A DNA stretch of 64,000 nucleotides from Verpa conica (lineage: Eukaryota; Ascomycota; Pezizomycetes; Pezizales; Morchellaceae), in NCBI GenBank assembly GCA_033030425.1, contig JAUFSD010000021.1, positions 62,001-126,000 of the forward strand, read 5' to 3'. Under the pieces are notes generated by a model. It was not told the origin of the DNA, ran no database searches, and saw only the letters and a list, made by a program, of their open reading frames with translations. Each line of letters begins with the position of its first letter. Within the stretch, counting starts at the first letter, position 1. Shown one piece after another: positions 11,272-23,600 of the stretch. The position numbers and the translations under genes are program-made.

Positions 11272-12524
11272 TTTGCGTGTTTAAGAGTTGTGTGTTTGGG
11301 AAAGTGGATGTGATTGTGTTTGCTAATTTGATTCGATCGTGAGCTTGAGTGAGAGAGTAATATTAGAGGGGGGAAATTGATGTTTTTATAGAGGTTGAGG
11401 AATTGGGCGTTGATGAGTGCAGCCCCCGCTGACGTCACATACCAAGCCAGGCTGGTGGCTTAATCTGGACCGCCCACCTGGATTCCTGATATCGATCGCG
11501 ACACAACATTCAAGGAATAAAAGTGACGACAAAGTTACGATAGATCGCCGCCTTCAAACCGGAATAGAAGCTTATCCGCTCATTTTCCAAGGAGTTATAC
11601 CCGGTAATTTATGCCCAAGCAAGCAAGCAAGAAACTAAAGCCTTTCCCGGGGTAATTTGCTCCTCGGTAATATCAGGTTTAGGGTTGCTGGTGACCGCTG
11701 ACCAGGATTGATTTCGTAGGTGCTGGAGTAAGGACTGCTAGAACCTCTTTGGCCCTTGTGGTGCGTCAATAACTTCTCGTAGATGAGATCCGTGCTCATT
11801 AGCGAACAGAAACAGAAAATAATAATAAAATTATCCCCCCATGGTGAAACTAATAAAAAACAAGACCATAAACAACTAAAGTACTACCTCCAAATCTCCA
11901 GAACAAATGAAAGGATATATGTATGTGCAAAAGCATGAATGTGATGAGAAATAGCCAATGCTGCGTAAGATAATAATATAACCAGCCAATGATAGACTTG
12001 TGGTCGCAATAAAAAACAAGAAAAGAAACTATAAATGGTAACACAACTAGAAATAGACAACACGAATCGGTAGATTGACAAATAAACAATAGACCATAAA
12101 AAGTAACAAAGAATGTATCAATAAATAATAGACTGGGCTTCCAATTGTAAGTCTGGTAGGGCAGACCTGATATTAAGTAGCTCATCAGGCCGTAGCATTA
12201 TTAGTTAGGAGAGAGCTGAGATATCAGGGCGGCGCCAAATAATTGTTGATACAGTAGGTTATTCGATTCAAAGGTGTTTTTAAGAACCTGCAGCGATGTT
12301 GTTCTTCGATCCATAATGTCTGAGGTCCCCCGATACGTCTGGAGTACGCCTCGAGACATACGGCGAATTTCTTGGCCAGCAGGAAAATATCAATAACTAG
12401 AGATACTTTCTTCTGTGTTAGAAATAAAAATTCAGTAGTAAAAATTGCCAGAAGTTAGCATACCATAAATAGTAGAGTGGAGTTAGCTTTGTAGGAACGC
12501 CTGTTAGAGGCCAGAGCCCAAATG
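11272..12524. other. Intergenic between two minus-strand genes
   Basis: This holds the 5' side of the small protein gene (to about 11440) and the 3' side of the C2H2 gene. A 111-residue, very hydrophobic minus-strand frame at 11850-12185 comes from T-rich sequence and I do not consider it a gene. Nothing else is seen. Confidence 0.5.
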
Positions 12525-13495
12525 CTAACTCGCAATATAACTGGAATAAGGGTGAATCTCAATATCTCTAAGGTTCACAGTCCTAGGGCATAGCTCAGGC
12601 CCTCGAAGTTGAGGGTCGATAGGAATGTCGCCCGAGGATTGTTGGAACAGCATGCTTGGCGGTTCTTGTAGTTGGTATTGAGTCGATGAGCTGGATGACC
12701 ACACAGATTCATGTTCCTGTAGTGCGTTTCTGCCCTCTTGAGTCCGGGTGTTTGTAGCATTTTCTACACTCGGATGCTTTCTCTTTATATGCTTCTTGAG
12801 AGTACGATCTTGTACAAAAAGTTCACCGCAGGTACGGCATTCGTAGCTTGGCGGAAAATGCTTTCGTTCGTGATCCCTGATACGAATTAGAATATGAGTG
12901 TCTCTATAAAGATACTATATCAAAATATGTCGGCGATGAGGTATACCTACTTGAATTTTGAGAGGAATTGAAACTGCATATTGCAGCCTGTACATGCAAA
13001 AGGCCCAGAACTCTTAGAACTACCAGTGCTACGAGATTCATGTCCTTTAGGCCGTGAAGGCACGGCACCTCTATTATTCGTACGTCTCCCTGGAAACATT
13101 GGTGAAGGGTTTGGAGAAATGTGAAGGAGTTCGGCTCCGAGAGTTAGGTCGCTCTGCCTCTGCTGCCCTTCAGGACTTAGACCTGTTATCTGGGCACCCA
13201 AGGAGGATATTTGCTGTTTAAGATCATCGTTATGTTGATCACGGGCCCCCGGTTGATTGACGGTCATTTCGAGGGGGTCATAAATGTCGCCTGTATTGGA
13301 ACGGGCTCTTTCCCTAACAATTATATCTTTATACTTTTTTAGGATCGTATCTAAATCTACGTAAGAACTCGCGCTCATGAAACCCTGGAAATGTTTTTGA
13401 GTCTGTAGTAGGTCTTCGCTCCGGGATCGTAGAGCCTGCATGAACTGATCAAGTGTTGACAACCCGGATTCGTGTTGGCTACTCATGTTGGACAT
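12525..13495 (-). CDS. Two-finger C2H2 zinc-finger protein
   Basis: Exon 1 is 12951-13495 and exon 2 is 12525-12876 on the minus strand, joined across a 74-nt intron (GTAGGT...CAG) into 298 residues. Finger 1 spans about residues 168-188 (CTGC, twelve residues, H-x3-H) and finger 2 about 195-216 (CRTC, twelve residues, H-x4-H). The intron interrupts finger 1 two codons before its first histidine, and only the spliced product completes that finger. The N-terminal 160 residues are polar with short helical segments and no known domain; the C-terminus after the fingers is Ser/Gln-rich. A nuclear DNA-binding role is likely, but targets are unknown. I chose the ATG at 13495 (MSNMSSQ); an in-frame upstream ATG would add 34 residues. 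It resembles the smaller gene at 43125-43543 in finger layout and intron position. Confidence 0.8.
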
Positions 13496-16400
13496 TTTGA
13501 ATATCTCTGTGACTTGAAGGACAGTCAGTATCGGACGAAATGGGTGACAACTGGTGATTGCAATCATTTGCCCAATGTACAACAGTAGCTGGTTCAAGAA
13601 AAGTACACTTACATCCAGAAAAAGAATGCCTATAGTGAAGCAAGGTATCTAGTAGGGACTAGGCGGTAGTGCTCTGGCTTATTCCAGGTTAGCAAGAGGA
13701 CCTCCAGAACGACATCAGGAGCTACCAACACTATCGAATAGGATAAATAAGGAGGGCAACTTTAATCAAGTGAGATCTATCCTTAGGATAATCTTAAACA
13801 GCTTCCAGAAAGCGGCAGGATTGTGTTCAGGAGGGTGCGCAAAGTGCTTTGTACAATAATGAGTTGAAGGGAAGACATCTCTTACAGAGTGAAGAGATGA
13901 TAAAGGCCGGCGCGCAGCAGAGCCTCTGGCGCGCACTGATGCGCAGCCCAAGCATTGAAGCCGAATAAAAGTGTACGATAGAGATTCCATACTGAGAGTG
14001 TTGAGGTATTTCTTTGAGAGTTTGTAGCGTTGATTTGGGCAAATGCACGATGGTTTAACTTCAGTGAAGTTACTATTTAGACCCAATAGTCGCATAGTCA
14101 CGTGATGAGGTTACACAGGTGCGCGCCAGCGCCGAGCATCCAGATGAGCAGGGGACGCCGAAGCAGCTCCACAAATGGAAGCTCCAGGCCAGCAGTCACT
14201 TGCACAGGGCCATCCGAGCCGCTGATTTCATCACAATATGTGTGATTAACATTGAAACACGTGAAGCAATCATGGGGATTGCCTTTAAAATTCGACTACA
14301 TGCACCGAACAACTATCAATTACTCGTCAAGTATCAGGAAGGCAGAGCCTCAAGCTTCTATACTGAATATCATAGATTATAACTTAATAGGCAGCACTAT
14401 GTGGCTCCCGAATAGGAAAGATAAAGACAATAAAAACACCTCCACGCGCTGCAGACGCTCTTTCAGCCGCCTGATCAACCGCCAGCTCAGGACGTTACAG
14501 GTCATAAACAATATATATAAAAACAAAGTGCCGGGTCCATATACATGATTTCTTGTATCACCTACCTTTTTTACAACACTTTTACCGTTTGCGGTGGTGG
14601 TTACCAAAACTAGAATTGCGGCGCGAGTGTGCCAGACTGAAATAGGACCGGATTTTTGAGGACACAAAGAGAAATTCTAAAGATTGCTTGATGAAATACT
14701 CCAAAGAAGAATAATACTAAACCTATAAGTACCTCTATAATTACCAATTCTCCCGAGTGATAAGACATGATTAAACTCCGAGCCTATCAAGCTACCAACA
14801 CGAAAATCTATTATCAAGCTAAACAACTAAATCAATGAAAGGCCAGTATCTCATTACACCCTTAGCTTATCTCAATATGTCAGATTAAGGCAGCCTATAT
14901 GTCTTGAACTGGACAGCGCGGAGAACAACACATATGTACATGCATCTATTACCACCGGTATACCCTTAAGTTAATTTGTGGGCATGCAAGGAGGAATACG
15001 TCAAGCTCATCCCAGCACTGAAATCTTACTGACCTAGCAGCCGGAACTATGGGGGGATTACAAGCATACCCCGTAAAGGCTGTTTCATCGTACGATGGGA
15101 TCCGCTCCGGTAACCTGCCCCCGATTACCAGTGAGCATGTATATGCGAACACATAGGAGCACTGAAAAAAAAAAGCAATGTGTATATTTGAATATAAAGT
15201 GTGGTACTACAACAGGTGCCCAGAACTTGAGCCGCTCAGCCTTCTTTACCGCCAATTGCACTTCTATGGGCTATGATAGCCGTAGATGCGTCTTCCCATT
15301 CTACAACGTTCCATTCAACCAGTTTCATTCCACTAGAGCTCCCACCTCCGAGATTTCAATTACTCTCGTATAGCTTCTCTCCCTATCGTCAAAAACCTGC
15401 GCTGAAGAGAGGATGTCGCTTTATGCGGACAGGTCATATTTCTATCAAACATCTATGACCTGGCTATATATCTACTAAGCCTGAAATGGGGGGAATAACC
15501 CCTAGATATTTCCGATCCACGCATCCATATTTTTGGCCGCCGTGTTCCATTTTACCAACGGTCTCGGACGGGCGCTTAAGCTAAAACTCGACCACAACCA
15601 GCCTGCAAGAGAGGATTTTAACATAAATTATCTGTATATTTAACAAAACCAGGCACATTTAAAACTCACTTGATATTAGTGTACTATTTGTCTATGCGGC
15701 TCAAGTCTTGTCTAATTAACGCAAAGGAATAATAAGTGATGAAGTTGCTACGCATACATGTAGGTTTACTCCTAAACCTCCTTAGAACAGAACATCATAT
15801 CTCTACGGCTTTCACCACCATAGTATGGTACTACGGACAGGATCCTAGAGCCTAGCTTACAATTACGTCTAGATTATTTTCCCGGCACTTTTTCAGCTTT
15901 AGGAATAGAATCTGACTAAATCTGTACTATTACACATTCGGAAAAGGAAATAGGTATGTGTTAAAGATGCGGAATACCGCTGGCAACTGGAAGAGAGAAA
16001 TGAAGTGAGGGGTTGAAGCTGGGTGACCCTAAAGGTCAAGACTAAAGGTGGAAGGATAAACCATACTTAGTTTTGGAACACTGAGATTCCAACCGGGGGA
16101 GCTTTCTGCTTCCTTATGCCCTAAAGTTATTTTTCTCTCTGCTTTACGTAACATTTAATGGAAAGAAAACGCGGAAAGTAAAGGGATTATGGGTTGCGCG
16201 TGAGCGCGACAGTACAATAAACAGGAAATAGCTAAAGGTCAAAAGGCGACATGTCCTTACTAAACGATTCGATCGAAGTGTTCCCCAATGGAAGAATAAA
16301 ACAAACCCTAACCTCCACGATGACGCAATGACATGCTCAAATAGTCGTAGGCAAGTGTATATCTGGTACCGATGCCGTCTAACCGAGGATATGCAGATAA

Positions 16401-17728
16401 CCGCTGCAGTACTGATTTGGCCGATAAAATGTTTCAGGCTATTAGGAACAGGGCATATCTCTACCAAACCTCGGACATTACCATTCATCTAGGGCCGTCA
16501 TTCCCCTAAAAACCCCCCTATCTCGCTGTTCTTAGTAGTATCTTTCAGGCTACGAGGCAGTTCTAAACCCGACCATAACTGAGTGAATATGTAAAACAAA
16601 AGGTACAGGGCCCAAAGAAACTCTGACAGATAACAGCACTTTAGATCGATCCTGGGGCCTCTTTTTTTTTTTTTTTCAATGATGCGTGCCAGACTACACT
16701 CCTAGTCTGGTACTATTTAATGGTTCGCCTTACAGGTACATCTCTCCCCATCTCCCATCTCTGTATCGTAGATTCACTGATTCTAGGTGCAAGAGTATCT
16801 AAATATACATGTATTATGCAATAGATGCGGTGTATATACCTCTAACAGCCTCAAATACACCTCCACGTGTGGGTAAACAGATGGAAACAAATACCCAAAG
16901 TTTATTATTACTATTAAAATTTCGGTGAAGACTTTTAACTGAGTTTTAAAAAAACAAAGTGATTAAGCACAGGGACAAGCATATGATCATACGCCCCAGC
17001 TCATCGTTTTTTCGGCGTTCAGGCTTACTCATTTAGTGCCAGAGTGGCACAAAATAGAGAGGGAGGGGAAAGATTATTCCAACGCCTTGATTTCTGCGTC
17101 CTGGGTCATTTAGGTAGAGGTGTGTGTGTGTGTGACCCAAACCCTAACCTTATCAAACCCACCACCATTTCGAGTACAAGATGCTTCCCCGCATATCGCT
17201 TATGCATGACTATCTCCGTGCCAAGGTGGCATCTCGCTTGTCTCAGGGTGGGGGGGGGGATTAGTTTGCTTATTAAAAGATCTAGAGTAATTCGTTTTGA
17301 CAAGAATTCTATGGCGAATGAAACACTTGGGTGTTTCGGACCGTAGATCGTTGGTAAACATAATCACCGGGAAAAACCGGAGCTAGATTCAGCCAAGTAC
17401 TCAGTGCTTGAAAGTGTATTACATGCTCATAGACCAATAAGAAAGCTGTGCTTATGATCGAATAGAATATTCACCCATTGCTTATTTAGGTTGGTCTTTA
17501 CTACTATAAACCAAAAACCAAAACCTATCCAGCTATTGTAATACTTACAGCATTAAAATATGTGCCACAGCCCAATTTCACGGTGAATGCGAATAATGAG
17601 AACTTCTAGATTGGGAATGTGTAAAAACATTACTAACTTATAGGCTCCCGTATACTAAAGATTAACTATGTAACAGGAACCTAATTCTGCTTTTACCCAA
17701 TAGATTTCCGAGACAGATCGAGCCACGT
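13496..17728. other. Intergenic, no supportable gene
   Basis: About 4.2 kb with only short or overlapping open frames. A GC-rich patch at about 13900-14220 with GCGCGC-type words stands out from the AT-rich flanks and could be an old insertion. Further along are a poly-T run near 16660, a GT microsatellite at 17119-17133 followed by a CCCTAACC word, and a poly-G run near 17245. Confidence 0.5.
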
Positions 17729-19066
17729 TCAAAGACACTGACTGTAATAGGGGTTAATAACAGTGCAGGTACTGCTAATGCAGTTGGTCGCTCCTGTATA
17801 ACCGATTCCTCCACATTGTCCCCACTACTCTCGCGTCAGCCACATGGTCTAATTAATTCATACGAGGATGTAAATTCACTACCTTTGCAACTCCAGTTCC
17901 AGTCGCTGTTGCGGACGCGGACGCGGAAGAAACTGTGGTACTCGAGACCGTAGTAGGCGAAGTAGTCGTTGTTGTTGTAGCTGTTGCGGTCGAAAGACCA
18001 AAGAATGAAACAACTACAAGGCCCCATCAGTAAATCACTCTACCTATAATTCCGACGAGGGGGATAATCAAACGAACCTTGGTCTGCTAGGATTATCAAG
18101 TTATGGGGCTGTCCAACTTGCGCAATAGCCTCAACTTGAGTCCCATACTTGGTACGAATCCACCCACTGTACCCGAATACATTGTTTTCAGTACTTGTTG
18201 GTGTCTGGCTGACACCCAGGACGTTTGTCCACTGTTTGATCTCCTCTTCAAAGTTATGGTAAACAAGCGTATCATCCAAGGTTCCATGCCACAATTGCAT
18301 CCTTGGCCTTGTACCAGTGTACCCTGGGTATGCGTTCCTGACCAAGTCGCCCCATTCTGCGGGGGTCTTGGTGATCTGGCCAGTAGCGCATGCGGTACTC
18401 CAGCTGGAGGTTCCTGCAAAACATCCGAAGGGAACACCGGCAAATGCAGCGCCGGCTTTGAAGATTTCGGGGTAGGCTCCGAGCATGACATTGGTCATCA
18501 TGCCGCCGGAGCTGTGGCCGGTTACGTAGACGCGGGAGGCATCGGCGCCGTAGTTTGCGATTGTGTACAAGACCATGTTCTTGATGGCGAGAGAGTCACC
18601 GCCCCCATTGTGGGTAAGGGTGGCAGCAGAAGCAACGTCCCAACAGTGATCCGCGGGCACAACAGCAGAGGGGTAGCTACAATCGTAAAGAGAATTAGCC
18701 CATCGCTTGATCTATCTGAACTCCAAGATTATATAGAATTGGGTAGGCGTACACAACAATAAACCCATAGGTATCTGCTAGAGTTTTATAACCTGTGCCG
18801 CTGTAGAATGCCTGCGCACTCCCAGTACACCAATGGACACCAACGACGATAGGTGGATTCGGCTTGACCGTATCCGGAACCTAAAAGCTTCATGAGAAAA
18901 CAAAACTCCAAACACTAAGAGAACTAGAACTTAGGCATACGTAGATCCACATCTCTGCATTATTAGGGTTGGTCCCAAAGTTTGTGACCTGCTGGAGCGA
19001 TGCAGCTGCCGCTGTTGAGGCCAAGCTGGCCGCCGCAAAGAGGAGGCTTGTAACTGAGAAAAGCAT
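17729..19066 (-). CDS. Secreted CE1-family esterase (acetylxylan/feruloyl type) with C-terminal CBM1
   Basis: Five minus-strand exons (18941-19066, 18753-18880, 18078-18676, 17883-18013, 17729-17824) total 1080 nt, giving 359 residues. Residues 1-21 form a signal peptide with a long Ala/Leu core. The catalytic domain (about 22-285) has [18 protein letters not shown], the nucleophile motif GHSSG (Ser140), [26 protein letters not shown] with the likely acid, [19 protein letters not shown] and GQPHN with the likely catalytic His. A Thr/Ser/Ala-rich linker follows, then a 31-residue CBM1 ([11 protein letters not shown], four cysteines) encoded wholly by the last exon. The enzyme should act outside the cell on esterified xylan while the CBM1 binds cellulose. 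Whether it removes acetyl or feruloyl groups cannot be decided by eye. The domain set is complete and no frameshift is seen. Confidence 0.92.
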
Positions 19067-19341
19067 ATTTATGTGATGATCTCCGGTAGACTCTTACTGA
19101 CTCTAGCAAAGAAATCATAAATCCAAACCGGGGGAACTGATCGTTTTATAAGTTGCAGGTCGGTTTTCTACCCCTAGCTAGTAGATATATTTGGTTCAAG
19201 GCAGATAACCTCAAGAAAGACTATTAATTGATTAGTTTTGTCCCTGGATAATGAAAAAAAAAACAAGCATCTTTTACCTTTTTATCGGAAATTTATATGG
19301 ATATGCGGTGCGAGACTCCGCGAGCGGCGGGAAAATTGAGT

Positions 19342-19617
19342 CGGGGCTCCAACTGAGATGTTCCGCTTAGTTGACATTTTTATATTACCCCAGAGTAGAC
19401 TACATGAACTCTCCACTCCGCCGAGGAGCACCGGCTCCAACTGAAATATTCCGCTTGGTTAACTCTTTCATACTATACTAGACCAGACTTGTTAAATCCT
19501 CCACTCCGCCGAGGGACGTCACGCCGGGGCTCCCATTGGAATATTCCGCTTAGTTAACGTTTTTATATTATATTACCCCGGATTAGACCACATAGATTCT
19601 CCACTCCGCCGAGGAAA
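19342..19617. repeat. Three degenerate tandem copies of a unit of about 92 bp
   Basis: Copies lie at about 19342-19430, 19431-19523 and 19524-19617. Each carries a GGCTCC word, then TATTCCGCTTAGTTAAC or a variant, an AT-rich middle with TTATATTA, and ends with TCCACTCCGCCGAGG. A partial copy of the end appears at about 19312-19330. The array is 280-550 bp upstream of the esterase ATG, so it may be promoter sequence, but a plain tandem repeat is equally possible. Confidence 0.75.
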
Positions 19618-20202
19618 GCCGGGGAAAACACCACCCCGTCGGCAGATTAATTCAGGCTAATGCATGTTGGGGCTGAGTTTGGGGGAGCGATCTAATTTCA
19701 AGGTGGCTAAAGTCAGGGGCATTTCCGGTAGATCTAGAACTAACAACCAAGCATTAATTAATTCTGTCGTGTTTAATAACTGTACAGACATCTGTATCCG
19801 GGACCCGTTAATTAAATCCAGGCACCCGTTTCCTAGTTCTGTAAGCCAGGTTTTTCCGGCGCCCCTCACTCACTTGTCAAGGCTTTAGGCGAACAGCTCA
19901 TCTCAGTATGCTCGTGGATAGAGATGCTCTTGATATGCATTGCTAACTGAAAACAAACACTTTCAACTAGTTTTGGGAATACGCCTTACCTACACGTATA
20001 TTAAAACAGATAGACCTGCTGGAGCATCACGCCCCGCAGTCAGCCCATCTCAAGAGTATATACAGCCACACCTCGCTAAGAAGCACTGCTTCGTACGGGG
20101 CAGCAAACTATCCGTGGCAGCAAGTGACCCAGGCAGACAAGATCTATACGAGGCTGCGGGGGACCTGGCCATCGAGTGCCTGCGTAGCGAGGTATGACTG
20201 GA

Positions 20203-20272
20203 ATAGAGTATAGAGTATAGAGAGTATAGAGTGTAGAGTATAGAGAGTGTAGAGTATAGAGAGTATAGAGAG
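20203..20272. repeat. AGAGTATAG-type microsatellite
   Basis: Seventy bases consist of interleaved AGAGTAT and AGAGTGT units with slight variation, ending about 85 bp before the target-site duplication of the copia element. Confidence 0.85.
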
Positions 20273-20362
20273 CTTCACCCCAACGCCTGATAAGGCTTTA
20301 ATATACATGTAGTCAATTACCTTATCACACAAAGATCCGTGTTCAACGACTGAACCTACATC

Positions 20363-20604
20363 TGTTGAAATTTCATTTAGTCACGTGGTATTTTCGTTAC
20401 CCTATTTTCGGGGTTATTGTTTGACCGTTCTAGTTACCCTGTTTTTGGTTACCCTGTTTTTCGGAGGAATATTTACACCGTTGGTGTTTACGGGTAACTT
20501 GTTTATTGTTTTTGCTTGTGTTACTTTTAGTTAGTATAAGTAGTTTAGGATTCTGCCGGTTAGCAGAAGAATCAAGCGAGTTTCATTAGCTTTACCGCAC
20601 AAAA
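20363..20604 (+). repeat. 5' LTR of the copia element
   Basis: The LTR starts TGTTGAAATT and ends GCACAAAA. It contains a repeated GTTACCCTGTTTTT word and a TATAAG box at about 20537. The 3' boundary is set by the end of identity with the other LTR and by the adjoining target-site duplication there. The four differences from the 3' LTR fall in the CCTATTTTC region, the GACCGTTCTAG region (two) and near TTTCATTAGC. Confidence 0.92.
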
Positions 20605-20620
20605 GGTTATGAGCCCGGCT
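20605..20620 (+). other. Primer-binding site resembling an internal tRNA-iMet segment
   Basis: Directly after the 5' LTR is GGTTATGAGCCCGGCT. This is complementary to the anticodon arm of an initiator-Met tRNA (GGGCTCATAACC) rather than to a tRNA 3' end. Drosophila copia has a similar site and primes from a 5' half-molecule of that tRNA. The assignment is by pattern only. Confidence 0.6.
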
Positions 20621-20685
20621 CTAGCCTACATTCGAAAAAACTATCTTTACTCTTTTCGACCCCTCGCTCCACATCGCTCAGCATC

Positions 20686-23600
20686 ATGACGACCATCAAG
20701 TATGATCGCATTCCTGACCTCAAAGTCCAGCTCACTGGACCCGAAAATTACAATAACTGGCTCACAATCGTCAAGTCGGACTTTCGATTGTTCAAAGTCA
20801 TTCGTATTGCCGAAAACTTGGACCCCCGTCCAGTCACTTACAAAAAATCCGACTATGTCAAAAAGGGGGAAAAAGGAAAGAAGCCCCTTCGTCCCATTAT
20901 CCAAACCCTCACAGATCCCTCAGGCTCCGAATCAGAAATTAAGCCTGATGACGACGAAAATGACAATGACGAAGTTGATGCTGCGAAAGAAGAGTTCGAA
21001 CAACAAGAAGAAGAAATTTTTACCGAAATCAAGAAAGAGCAGGAAACTTGGGACCAACGCAACGATTGGGGTGTTAGCTATCTACTTCACAACGTCTCGA
21101 ATGATGTTCTTCCCGTCATTACCCCCTATTCTCCGGCCCTAAGCGACATGTGGCTTGCTCTCCAAAACCAATTCGATCGTCGCAGCAACGTCACCCTTCT
21201 CAATTTGGTTAAATCCATTAATCGGTTAGAATATGACGAGTCAACCTCGCTTAAGGAACACATAGCCCTTTTTCAAACCCTCTGGAATAAACTGCTAGAA
21301 CGAACCACCTCGTACAACGCGGAAACCCGAGACCTTTGTCTCGTCTATAACGCTCTAGCCCTAAGTGAGAAAGCCAAAGGACAGTATCTGCTCATGACTC
21401 TGCCTCCATCGTTCAACAACGTCATAGACAATCTGGAAACCAAGGAAAACGTAACGTATCAAGACATCTATGACAAACTCTTGGATCAAACTGCCGCCCA
21501 AACTCCTGCACCTGCGGATCGCACCGCTTATGTTGCCAAGTCTGGCAATAACAATTTTAAACCTGCAGGACAACAACAACAACAGCAACAGCCAGCCGCT
21601 ACCGGACGTCACTGTACCTGGTGTGAAGCCAGACTCAAGAGACCAGTCACCTCCCATGATCATAGACAATGTTTTGGACTCAAGAAGTTAAAAGCAGCTA
21701 AGAAAGCCGCAAACCAGAACAAAAATAACACCTCTCAAACTGCCAATGTCACCTCCGGAACTGCCTTTTTTATGTCCTTCATGACTCCCATTTTTGACCA
21801 TAACGACACCATTGCCAATCTCTACGGAGAAAGGATCTCAGAAGAGTCAGAAGAAGAGGACTCCGACAGTGACTCAGAATCAGAATACGACTCTGATACA
21901 TCCTCTGAAGCACTCGTTACCTCAGTTACCCCTGGTTCCTCGGATTGGATTTTTGACACTGGCGCTTCGGAACATATTTCGTTTGATCGTTCCCTTTTTG
22001 AGTCATTTGAAATCCTGAGCGGAGAAATTACAACTGCGGGAGGACATAAACTCCAAATTAAAGGACGAGGCAACATCAAGATCCGCGTTAATCTCCCGCA
22101 ACAAACCTCTTCCGATGTAACTTTAAGACAAGTATTGTTTGTTCCTGACGCCAAGTTTAACCTTGTGTCATGGAAACGAATCTCCTCCGCCGGTTTCGAA
22201 ATCCAAGGCTCCGGAAAAGACTTGTATGTTAAAAAGGGTGATAAGATTCTTGCATGGGCCAGCATGAATAGTTCTGGAAATTTTGTTTTGCAACTTTCGT
22301 CTTCATCCGTTTTGGTTTCCTCTTTTGATGTTTGGCACCAGAGATTGGCACATCTCCCTGCTTCTTCACTTTCCCTACTGCGGCGTTCAGTAGCGGATCC
22401 AGATTCTCTTCCTCTTTCCGGTACGACTCAACGATGCGACAAGTGCGAGTTGGCTAAAGCCACTCAGCTCCCCTACAAATCTTCTCCTAACACGACTTCT
22501 TGTATTTTGGAACTAGTTCATTCGGATTTAAGTGGCAAATTTTCAGTTCCTTCCCTGGGTAAACGGTTTTATTATATTTCTTTTATTGATGATTTTTCTC
22601 GGTTTGCATTTGTTTATTTTTTGGTTAAAAAGGAGGACGCTCTGGACGCTTTGAAACTTTTTGTGAAAATGGTAGAAACACAGACTGGGAAACGGGTAAA
22701 ACAGTTGAGAACGGATAATGGAGGAGAATACATTAACAAGAAAACGGACACCTTCCTTTCAGATAAGGGAATAGTACACCAAAAAACTCCTCCATACGCA
22801 CACTCCTCGAACGGCCTTGCAGAAAGGTTTAATCGAACTGTCGCCACCATTGCTCGAGCCTCCATGATTGATCGTCCGAAAGGCCTCTGGGCCGAAGCCA
22901 TATCAAATGCAGTCTACACCAAGAATCGTCTGGTGCACCGAGCCACTGGAGTAACCCCTTACGAAAAATTCTTTGGAAACAAGCCCACCATAGGACATTT
23001 ACACTCCTTTGGTGAAAAAGTCTTTGTCCATATTCCTGAAGAAGTCCGACCACCTGGAACGAAGCTCGAACCAAGAGCAAAAGAAGGAATCTTTCTCGGA
23101 TACACCGACTCCACCACTGGTTTTCGAGTTTATGTTGATCAAAAAGTTCAAATTAGCAGAAATGTTAGGTTTCCGGATCCTCCCAAAGGCCATGAGATAA
23201 TCATTGGAGAAACAGAAGAAGAAGAAGTTTCTGACCCACCGCAAACAGAGAGCTTGCAATCTTTCTCCCCCAAAAGCCTTCCATCAGACACGAACGACAC
23301 CATGGAAGAAGACCTAATCAGGTACCTTCAATTGGAACAAATTGTTGAGGAAACTCCCTCCGGAGCCAGCACTCCCACTCCCGCACCTCGTGGATCTGGG
23401 ACTCCACCTCCAAAAGAAAGAATTCCAACATGGGTCGACACGAGACTCATTCCCAGACGAAGCACCAGAGAAAAGAAAAAACCCGATTGGTACCGACCCT
23501 TTGCTTATGCCGCTGTTGTGGACGAAGTTCTACCTGGTATACCTCCGGAACCTATAACCTATGATCAAGCCATGAGCTCTCCCCAGGCAAACGAGTGGTC

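Larger units (their letters stand above)
19067..20357. other. Region between esterase and retrotransposon
   Basis: This is the 5' side of the esterase gene and the left flank of the copia insertion. It holds three tandem copies of a unit of about 92 bp (19342-19617) and a microsatellite at 20203-20272. An 85-residue plus-strand frame ending at 20197 is not recognisable and lacks context. Confidence 0.5.

Noticed and set aside
11850..12185. 111-residue hydrophobic minus-strand frame
   Set aside because: It is made of Leu, Phe, Tyr and Ser from T-rich DNA with no family pattern, so membrane-protein character is probably compositional.
18103..18762. 219-residue plus-strand frame
   Set aside because: It is the antisense shadow of the third exon of the CE1 esterase.
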